Source: Oryzias latipes
Lineage: Eukaryota; Chordata; Actinopteri; Beloniformes; Adrianichthyidae
Length of the DNA stretch: 64,000 bases
NCBI RefSeq assembly: GCF_002234675.1
Contig: NC_019862.2
Location: forward strand, 21,696,160-21,760,159
Direction: 5' to 3'
This document shows, piece by piece, positions 57,201 to 64,000 of the stretch. A program made the translations under genes and the position numbers. The first letter of the stretch is position 1. Each line of letters begins with the position of its first letter. The notes below the pieces were generated by a model. That model searched no databases and had not been told where the DNA came from. It saw nothing but the letters and a program-made list of their open reading frames with translations.

Positions 57201-59931
57201 TGAAGATCAGCGAGGACCCAGAGAAAAGCACCATTCCCGGAAGAAAAGCTTTGTACCGGTTGATAGATGCTGAAGGTAAGTGTTTCCTTTGTAACCAGCA
57301 AGCATTTTTGAACTTTTCTCATTCTCACATATGCAAAAATGACCTCAAAACAACCTGAGTGAAACCAAGATTTAGTTTTTAAAGGGAAATTGCACATGCT
57401 CAAGGTAGGAATGCCGTCCAAACCTGACTGCTCCAATGTAACAATGAGTTTTCTACAAATATAAGTTGGATAAAAATGTGAAGAAGATTTTAAAAAGAAG
57501 ATTAGCAAACAGTTTTTTGTGTTTTTAACATGTTCTTGTGGCACAAGCTTCCTGATCCGCTCCACTCTCATGCATCCACGCGCAGTTTTTCCTTCAACAG
57601 TCCCGTCCACAACTAAGAGGCAAATTTCTAATGAACCACTGCAGCTCTGCAGAAATTATGTCACAGTTTTTTATTTTTTATTTTTTATTTTGGCTAAAAA
57701 CAGCATATTGATAATTAAGCCCTCTGGGAATTATTTCACAATAGATCAAAAGATAATCGGAGTGGGACTTTAAGAAGAAGTACAATTGAGAAGTCACAAA
57801 CATGTATTGATGTGAAAGAGCTACATTTCTGCAACTCTCTGAACAACTACTGCAGGAGCTGTTTCCTATACAGCAGAATCAAGAAGACCAACCTTTCATC
57901 TACGTATTAAAACCTCCAGCATCCCCTGGTTGACAAACTGTCGTATTTTCAGAGTAGAAGCCACGTTTTTTTGCATAGTTTGCCCAGGGGGGTGACTTAT
58001 ACTCAGGTGCAACTTACTTGTGATTTTTTATTTTTTATAAATAATAACAACCTCTAGAGGGTGCTGTAGGTGTATATCAGTATTTGCTACTGACAGCAAT
58101 GCAGAAAAAGAAGCGCCGCTCAGTGTTACGCCGGGCTTGGTGGAATTGTTCCAGAGCGACACAGAAGATGAAGAATTGAACAGATTTAGTGATTTTAAGT
58201 GATTTAAAGATTATAGTTGACTTGGTAACATGTTCTTTGTGATTATCTTAATGATTTTCATATCTTTTGCAAATATACTAGATTCCTCCTATGTTTCATG
58301 AAGGAAAATACGGTTACCAGGGCTGGGTTGATAAAATCGATTAATCAATCTGAAGCTTAAGGAATCAATAATTGATCCATAAATGTAGAGATTGATCTTT
58401 TATGCCTTTCCTTTTCCGGTGACTTAATGCATAACAACAGTAAACCCAAAGTCTGGTAGCTTGATGCTAATGGATAATGAAATTTCCCATAGGACGGCAA
58501 ATGCTAACGCTTGGTTGACCTAAACATACGGTATATTGCTGAATAAATGAAGAGCTTTATTTACTCAGAGGCATACATTTTCCAAACTCTTTTAAGGAAA
58601 CATTTTTTTTAAAGTAACAATTTGTGGACTAAATGTGTAAATGGTGTAAATGCAAAATCAAATCGAGTGGATAAAATGGATACTATGTCCTAGAAAAAAA
58701 TCATGAATCGAAACGATTCTTGAAATTATTGGTGATACCCAGCTTTAGTGGTTACAGTAGTGAAGCATGCACATATTCAGTCTATTCGATTAAGGAGCCG
58801 GTTTAGCTCGTGCTGGTTTGCGGCGCCTTCCGTCCGTGAAACCAGGGTTCGACTCCGGGCTCCCTGTTCCCTTCTCTACTTCTGTGCCGGTACCAAGCCC
58901 GGTGGCTTTGAGAGGGTTGCGTCAGGAAGGGCATCCGGCGTAAAACATTGCCAAGTTTACCATGCGACTCGTTCGCTGTGGCGACCCCTGATGGGAAAAG
59001 CCGAAAGAGAAACAACAACCATTAGTATGATTAAGATGGATGATCTGTTCTCTGTCCCGTGTTCTGTTAAATACATTTCTCCCCAAAGTGCAACTTAGAT
59101 ACGATTTTGTCCTCTTGACCAATTTTTTCTTGTTTTTTGGCTATTGCAACCTCTACTCCAGAGCGACTAATAGAGTGACTTAAACCCTATAATATGGTAA
59201 ATGAAATCTACAAGAAAACCTTGAGGTCCAATTGAGTATTTAGGAACAGATTAGGACTGAAAAGCTGCTGGAAAGATCAAAACACTTTTAAAAAGAGAAA
59301 AGGAAAGGGATTTATTAGGGGGAGGTGGTAGTTTAAAGCAGTAAGAATAAAAGCAAAGCATCCTGAGTTTTATTCTGGCTTCCTTTGCAGGTCATCCTTT
59401 TCTGGACCTGCTCAGTTTGGAGGCGGAGCCTCCTCCAGAGGCGGGGCGGCAGCTTAAGTACTTCCCTCTGGGTTGCGGCGACTCGCCCGCCTCCGTCACT
59501 CCAGCTCAGGTTTCCTGTCTGCGGCAGGAAGTGTTCCTCAAAGGACAGGTGAACACAAAGTGTCCACTTACCTCTCTTTGGGGTCTTATTGAATATCTGA
59601 CAGAAGCTCTTTTGTCCTCATTAAGAGTTTGTGTTTTCTCTCGTTTTTTTTTTTTTAGGTCACACAGCCTCTTTGCAGCGCAGCAAAAACCAGAGCCAAA
59701 GTGCAGAGCTCCCTGCAGACGCTGCACCCTCGACACAAGAGGCTGCAGGAGCCGGACTCCTACACAGTGAGTCCACTCAAGCCTGTAGAACTGATACCAC
59801 ACTGTCCCACACTTCAAGCCGACTGTCTCTGTTTTTTCCACCAGGTGGCGCTGTCAGAGAGACTCCACAGCTTGGTTTTGGAGCTCCAAAAGAGCTGCAG
59901 CAACGACAGCAGCTTTCTTTTAGCCAACTGA
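48290..59931 (+). CDS. naprt: Nicotinate phosphoribosyltransferase (13 coding exons)
   Basis: Exons 48290-48536, 50423-50550, 50623-50705, 51194-51324, 51415-51530, 56258-56454, 56644-56784, 56850-56934, 57004-57084, 57173-57275, 59391-59548, 59659-59766, 59845-59931; sum 1,665 bases, 554 residues (human 538). Reaction: nicotinic acid plus PRPP plus ATP gives nicotinate mononucleotide, the committed step of the Preiss-Handler route to NAD, in the cytosol. Visible family motifs: [13 protein letters not shown] near the N-terminus; [20 protein letters not shown] (active-site region); [11 protein letters not shown] (catalytic His segment); VRLDSGDL and VGTHLVTC (phosphate-binding barrel strands); [12 protein letters not shown]. 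The start at 48290 has a good context (gaacATGG) and matches the MAA start of mammals. Exon 5 can end at 51518 or 51530, both in frame. Confidence 0.95.
49187..49920. mobile_element. MITE-like element in naprt intron 1, with nested insert
   Basis: Begins 'gggtgtattcagactgg', 'tttggttcacttaaagtgaa' and ends around 'ctgaattcagaccaaag', resembling a fish element with ends related to the phrase 'tttggttca'. A separate sequence (about 49523-49810, starting 'cagtggcggtttttgatatg') with a hAT-like CAG end appears inserted. Ends are approximate. Confidence 0.4.
50723..51010 (+). mobile_element. Family A element, partial (naprt intron 3)
   Basis: Starts AAAGACCCACACTGATG, runs through 'taacatgttcttgtagc' and 'ctccattctgatgcatcc', and stops before the far end. 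The copy is 5'-complete and 3'-truncated. Confidence 0.6.
51884..53271. mobile_element. hAT-like element with a second hAT-like element inside
   Basis: Terminal inverted repeats CAGGGCTCCAGACT (51884) and AGTCTGGAGCCCTG (ends 53271), the CAGNG form of hAT ends. Flanks (caatcatt and atcatgct) give only a partial target duplication. Between 52368 and about 53005 lies a different hAT-like element starting CAGGGGTCTCAAACTC, also present inverted at 42672-43154. No intact transposase frame. It lies in naprt intron 5. Confidence 0.75.
53805..54565. mobile_element. mariner/Tc1-type non-autonomous element
   Basis: 761 bp with ends TACAGTGAACCCTTG and AAGGGATCACTGTA, flanked by TA as part of the ends. 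Repeats 'aatccgtgaagtag' near both termini. No transposase. A degraded relative is at 21605-21925. The right end directly adjoins the LINE at 54566. Confidence 0.75.
54566..56020 (-). mobile_element. 5'-truncated LINE with intact C-terminal reverse transcriptase frame
   Basis: Minus-strand frame of 424 codons (56005-54731) encodes a non-LTR retrotransposon reverse transcriptase: [46 protein letters not shown] (catalytic YADD) and [13 protein letters not shown], then a Cys/His-poor C-terminal region. The 3' end at the left carries an ATTTT-type tail (54575-54600). The N-terminal endonuclease is absent because of 5' truncation. The lack of stops suggests a recent insertion. Assigned to the L2/CR1 group by resemblance only. 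It sits antisense in naprt intron 5. Confidence 0.85.
57510..57771 (+). mobile_element. Family A element, internally deleted (naprt intron 10)
   Basis: Contains 'gtgtttttaacatgttcttg', then the middle phrase 'ctccactctcatgcatcc', then jumps to 'gcaaatttctaatgaacc' and the terminus 'gatcaaaagataatcggagt' plus GGGACTTTA. About 300 bases of the interior are missing. Confidence 0.65.
58318..58747. mobile_element. hAT-like MITE (naprt intron 10)
   Basis: 430 bp with ends CAGGGCTGGGT and ACCCAGCTTTA (imperfect inverted repeats). Flanked by ACGGTTAC and GTGGTTAC, six of eight bases matching, as expected for an old hAT target duplication. Terminal phrases 'aaaatcgatt' and 'aatcgaaacgattc' are characteristic of this fish family. 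Confidence 0.7.
58787..59022 (+). repeat. tRNA-derived SINE (naprt intron 10)
   Basis: Box A-like TTAGCTCGTGCTGG (58803-58816) and a perfect box B GGTTCGACTCC (58846-58856) give an internal polymerase III promoter. The body carries the widespread teleost SINE phrases 'gcgtcaggaagggcatccgg', 'cgtaaaacattgccaa' and 'gtggcgacccctgatggg', with a simple 'gaaacaacaac' tail. No canonical tRNA fold, so it is a retroposon rather than a tRNA gene. Confidence 0.85.
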
Positions 59932-60047
59932 AAACTTTTTACTCTGTAGCGTCATTCTTGTTTCCAAAGTGCCTCAAAGAAAGAAAAAATGTTTTTCTTT
60001 AGTCAAACAACAGTCAATTATGATCCTTTTGAGTCCAGATGGAGACG

Positions 60048-60053
60048 AATAAA
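60048..60053 (+). terminator. naprt: Probable naprt polyadenylation signal
   Basis: AATAAA 117 bases after the naprt stop codon, followed by a T-rich and GT-bearing stretch. It implies a short 3' UTR. Confidence 0.55.
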
Positions 60054-60059
60054 AACATC

Positions 60060-61880
60060 CTGATTTATATCCAAAAGTCTTAATAATGAATGAACTGGAG
60101 TTTCTGTGTCCTCATTTAATGAATTGACACAAAATGCTCTTTAAAAGATGAGCATAATGTGAGAAAAAAGTTGTATCCCACAATCCCTTTCAGCTTTCAG
60201 AGGAGCGTTTTTTTCCCATGTGAGAATAGGTGGCAGGGGAAGAGCTTCTGACAGACTCAGGGTTTTTTTAAACATTAAAGTTTTAAAATTTTATTTATTG
60301 CTAAATTATTAACAAGCCAATTTATGGAGAGTTAAGACATTTTTTTTTCAACTGACAATAAAACTAGGAGACAAATCACAAGAACAATGTTTTTTGATTT
60401 AATTTTTTTGCAACAGAACAAGAATAACATAATATTTTGAACAGAAAAGTTTCAAGCTACACACTGGGCATGTGATGCTTTTTCAAAAACGTGGGTCCTT
60501 TAAGGCACCCCAGGGTGTTCACATAGCACAAGGAGGGAGGGGCTTCTTCTTTTTCTACTGTTTACTAGCGGATTGGTTCATCCTAAATCTGTTTTTTGTG
60601 GTAAGGCTACAGTCCTGCAGATGGAACAGAGGATTGTGTTTTCTGACAGGTTTGTGGAGCCACATCTGTTCCCATTTAGTAAAGTCATCAACACAATAAT
60701 ACTGGGGACTGATACGGTGTTGTCTGAAGGCTCGGAAACCACGAGTATCCAATTACCGCCTTTGCCCTAGTCCCTTGTGCACAGAGATTTCTTCAGTTTC
60801 TTTGAATCCACTGTGGATGATGAGATTTTCAAAGCCTTTGGAGTTTCACAGGTCTGTTATCAGTTAACGTATTGGGAAGTATTTTCTTGCTGAGTCTTTT
60901 TTACATTCTTTTTACTTTTTCCTCCATATGATGCTCTCTTCCCAACCATTCTTTGATCTCCATCAGGCATCAAATTTGAACTGAACTCTTGTACTGCATA
61001 ATAGTGTAAAACGCCATAATTTTTGCCCACCTGCTGTGTTGTCTGCAGTGTAGGAAACTTTGTTTCACATGATTTGAATGTCAACAAACGTTTCCAAAAA
61101 ACAAAAACACAATGTTTCTGGAATCCAGGTCATGTATTAGGCGTTCACATGAAAACATATTCATTAAAATTGGATTTTCTCAGTTTAATGCAGCCAAGTC
61201 TTTAAAAAGCTAATTTTGAAGCTCCAACATTTGTCGGCAAGACACATTTTTTAAACAAAACACATTTTGAAATTATTTTTTAACTTCTTGATGTTTTTAT
61301 GCTGATCTGTCAAACATTGCTGGGCATATGTTTGAATGCTTGAGTTGAAATCCATTTATTGTTTTATGAATGATCCCTAATAAAAGTGAAGCGATTCACC
61401 TTAAACAACTTTTGTCCTTAAATTCAGAGACTAAAGGAAAGACGAAAATGTAAAATTCTTGGTGAGAATTCAATTATTGTAAATATTTAAATGCAACATT
61501 CTAAAAATTAATGAGGTCACCTCAAAAACATAAATACAGTGTGTTTTTCTAAACGATGAAATGGGACTTTTGGTGGATTTTGGTCATGATATTTTGAGCT
61601 TTATTTTTATAAATGCCCTCGATCATCAGAACAATAGGCCAAAAACATGATAAAAGCACAAGACTTTTATCATGTTTTTTTGGGGGGTGGGGAGGGGGCT
61701 CCATGTAGGATGATCGCCCATGGTGCTAGTTAAGCCAGTGCCGCCTCTGATAATTTAAATCCGGTCTAAAACCTTTCATCCACATTCTGTGTTGATGGAA
61801 TTGTTTGCGTAAAACGTTCAAATTAAAAGAGCAACAGAATTTGGGGCTGCTCCAAAGATGTTTGCGGCTCCAACAGAACA
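60060..61880. other. naprt to plcg1 spacer, mostly unclassified
   Basis: AT-rich non-coding sequence. Around 60770-60850 the phrases 'tgtgcacagagatttcttcag' (split over 60777) and 'ccactgtggatgatgag' resemble a fish interspersed repeat. A hAT-like end (inverse of cagaggcggcactggc) lies near 61735-61750. No exon recognised. Confidence 0.4.
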
Positions 61881-61889
61881 TGATCAGAA

Positions 61890-62746
61890 GAAGATTTGCA
61901 CACCAGCGGAGGTCGCTCTCCCCTATTTCTCCTCCTCCTCCTCCTCCTCTCCCCTGCCTTCCTCGCTCTCCCTCCAACTCTCATCCCCCTTCACACTACA
62001 GGGAAGGGAGAGAAAATTGGGTTCAAGCTTTTCCGGTCTGATAGCCCTAATTTCCTCCCGGACCTCTGGCACAGAAGCTGCGGGGAGGCGCAGGCTCAGC
62101 TAGGGAGATCGTGGCCGCGCAGGAGCAGGAGCTCAGACGCACGCACGCAGCCGCTCGGAGACTCCGCGCGGCTGCAACACACCGCTCGGGCGGATTCTCG
62201 CTTCCAGCCACAGCTCCGCTGCGCTCCTTCCGCCGGCCGTAAAGCTGTCTCTGGCCGCGCCGCAGCTCCCACCTCCAGGATTTCTCTGCTGTTATGTAAG
62301 TCGGTCGCTCCTCGCGCAGAAGGATCTGTTGTTCTCCGACTCAGCGGCCGCAGGCTGACGCGCGCCAGTAGGATCCAGCACCGGCCTGCCGTCCTGAGCG
62401 CAAGTATCAGCAGGCAGAGCGCACAGGGTGGAAACCTGAGGCCAGCAGGGATGAGAGCTCAGCCCGGCCGGATTTCACTGCTGCGCTGCCATAAGCATCT
62501 GGAAAGGATAACATTGGGATCGACTCCCCCTCTAGAAGAGCAGCTCAGACGCTCCAGCTGTTCCTTGAAGGATGCCTTTTAGTCTGTGTTTGCTAAGCAA
62601 CCCTTTGCTCCTGACTGCTCTGAGCGCCTAGGTTTAGATTCAGAGGCAGGCGGATGCTCCTCAGTGACACACAAACATCCGCCCCCCCAAAAAAGAACCC
62701 TGACAGGCTCCAAGGTCTCCTCCCAAAACACAGACATGCACTGAAG
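61890..62746 (+). promoter_or_regulatory. plcg1: plcg1 promoter/5' UTR region, CpG-rich
   Basis: A CT-rich tract (ttctcctcctcctcctcctc, about 61928) passes into strongly GC/CpG-rich sequence from 62070 to 62600, then to the plcg1 ATG. A 228-codon open frame at 61896-62582 has biased Ser/Arg/Pro composition and no domain, so I treat it as a by-product of GC richness. A possible donor (ttatgtaagtcgg, about 62294) hints at a non-coding upstream exon. Confidence 0.5.
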
Positions 62747-63008
62747 ATGTGTGCTGCCAGGTTCAGCGGCTGCCTCAATGGCTCTGCAGAGGAGGCCAGC
62801 TGTAGTGCCAATGCTCCGGTCATAACCTCCAGAATGCTGGACTGGACAGGGGCCGGGCCCCGCATCCTCCACACCCTGGAGATGGGCATGGGCCTAACGG
62901 TCTTCTACCAGAAGAAGTCCCAGCGACCTGAGAGGAGAACCTTCCATATCCGGCAGGACACCAGGCAGATAGTGTGGTGTCGAAACCGGGACAAAATAGA
63001 AGGAGAGG
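62747..63008 (+). CDS. plcg1: Phospholipase C gamma 1, first coding exon (gene continues beyond the window)
   Basis: 87 codons plus one base, ending at a G followed by gtgagtatc, a strong splice donor. The protein begins MCAARFSGCLNGSAEE and runs into the start of the N-terminal PH domain: LEMGMGLTVFYQKKSQRPER, RTFHIRQDTRQIVWCRNRDK, IEGE. KKSQRPER and TRQI.W are PLC-gamma-1 signatures; PLC-gamma-2 has a diverged version. Known role: receptor tyrosine kinase-activated hydrolysis of PIP2 to IP3 and diacylglycerol at the plasma membrane. An in-frame upstream ATG at 62654 would add 31 residues; 62747 is preferred because the mammalian protein starts shortly before its PH domain. The following exons are outside the window. 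Confidence 0.88.
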
Positions 63009-63009
63009 G

Positions 63010-63720
63010 TGAGTATCAAGCAGCCGGGTCTGTTGATTGTCTGATGCATCATGAAGCCGGCTTCTACGCCCTCACTTTGGCTCAATCGCATGGCTGTGTA
63101 GTGACAGGAAGGCTTTGGCAGACGTAAAACCACAACAAACAACTCAGAATGACCCTAAATGACAACTTGCAGACACAAACGCCCCACAGAGAAGCCCAGA
63201 CAGAATCCAGATGACAGACGACAGCAAAGCTGTGGAGAAGCATGACCAAGACAGAGAAAAACCACCAAGAGTATGTGGGGAAACAATGTTATTTCATTGA
63301 ACACCAAGATTTGTTATCAATTTACATTCATAAATAAGCCCTATTTCTAGTTTTGTCTTCCCTCAGTGTAATTTTACATAAAAATAACTTTCCGTCACCG
63401 TTTATCTCATCGCGTCTTTCACATCTCATAATTTGGTTACACTATGCATGGCGTGCAGAAAAACATAAATACCCCTCCCTATTTTAGGTTAGCTTTCACA
63501 TTGCCCTTTTGAGAGTAGACCCATCCCATGGAGCCATCCCATGGGGAGACAGTATTACCCTAACTCTGACCGAGACAAAAAAGAAAAGCACCAAAAATCA
63601 CAAGAACTCAAAATATTTTAGTTTTAATTATCTGCACTGTGGGCTGTTTAGAAGATTATTTTCTAATGCTTTGGTCACTGAATGTGGGTTCTTAAACGCG
63701 CTTTGAGGAAACGGCGTTCC
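63010..63720. other. plcg1: Start of plcg1 intron 1, no feature recognised
   Basis: Intron sequence following the exon 1 donor. No repeat, exon or RNA gene was recognised. Confidence 0.4.
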
Positions 63721-63723
63721 CAT

Positions 63724-64000
63724 TAAGGCCTGTTCACACCTGTTCGCCCGCGATTTTCGCCGACGTTTAACGCCTCGTGACTAAACAAAGGGCACCAATG
63801 CGAGTGTGCACACCGACGCGAAAAAACGCCACGCGTCAAAGCGTCACTTTTTAAAAACGCCTCGGGTTCGTTTTTTTGGTTTGACGCATCGCGTCGAAAT
63901 CTATTCGACCAATGAGAATGCCGCTTTTGCACACGTGTCTGGAGCCTCTGAAGTTACAGTAAAACACAACTTGGGGGCGCTCAAACACAAAACTGCCTTG
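63724..64000. mobile_element. MITE-like element, cut by the window edge
   Basis: Begins 'ggcctgttcacacctgttcg' and is rich in CG-containing words (cgacgcgaaaaaacgcc, gacgcatcgcgtcg), a signature of a common fish short transposon whose end reads 'tgttcacacc'. The right end is outside the window, so the ends cannot be compared. Confidence 0.5.

Noticed and set aside
58787-59022. Possible tRNA gene from box A and box B
   Set aside because: Spacing and flanking sequence do not close a cloverleaf, and the body and tail are those of a teleost SINE.
61896-62582. 228-codon open frame upstream of plcg1
   Set aside because: Composition is Ser/Arg/Pro-biased as expected for a CpG-rich leader, it has no recognisable domain, and three frames are open together over part of it. 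More likely plcg1 5' UTR/promoter.
1-64000. A previously undescribed multi-gene system
   Set aside because: All recognised genes belong to known vertebrate families with unrelated roles, and the remaining structure is explained by duplication and mobile elements.

Overview
The window is vertebrate nuclear DNA from a ray-finned (teleost) fish. Genes are split into many short exons with GT..AG introns, the encoded proteins are vertebrate families, and the spaces are packed with repeats typical of fish: Tc1-like and hAT-like DNA transposons, tRNA-derived SINEs, L2/CR1-type LINEs and short inverted-repeat elements. The repeat set resembles that of percomorph fishes such as medaka, but this is recall, not a search, and the species cannot be fixed.

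Layout. 1-4.4 kb: no gene, a few repeats. 4.4-27.1 kb (+): phlpp1, a 17-coding-exon gene whose exons sum to 5,028 bases (1,675 residues), with promoter/CpG-rich first exon and polyadenylation signal. 27.5-28.0 kb: a truncated Tc1-like transposon. 28.5-31.0 kb (-) and 35.8-41.4 kb (+): two complete marveld3 paralogues arranged head to head (divergent), 249 and 282 residues. Between them lie a second copy of the minus-gene first exon, an orphan copy of exon 2, and LINE and hAT fragments. 44.2-46.3 kb (+): the UPF0598 (C8orf82) gene, 229 residues. 48.2-60.1 kb (+): naprt, 13 coding exons, 554 residues, whose 4.7 kb fifth intron is almost filled with mobile elements. 62.7 kb to the right edge (+): the first coding exon of plcg1, continuing outside the window.

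The genes do not form one pathway. PHLPP1 is an Akt/PKC phosphatase, MARVELD3 a tight-junction membrane protein, NAPRT makes NAD from nicotinic acid, PLCG1 is a receptor-activated phospholipase, and the UPF0598 protein is uncharacterised. phlpp1, marveld3 and plcg1 recall the human 16q PHLPP2-MARVELD3-PLCG2 neighbourhood, but two of them carry the other 2R paralogue, which suggests an ancestral linkage sorted differently in fish.

The most notable structures are a 72-bp perfect palindrome in a phlpp1 intron, a 2.15 kb fold-back transposon whose long inverted ends are minisatellites, the marveld3 duplication with three copies of its promoter/first exon and three of exon 2, and a recurrent about 600-bp inverted-repeat element in ten or so copies. 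No convincing new biological system was found. All family assignments rest on sequence recall without database searches.
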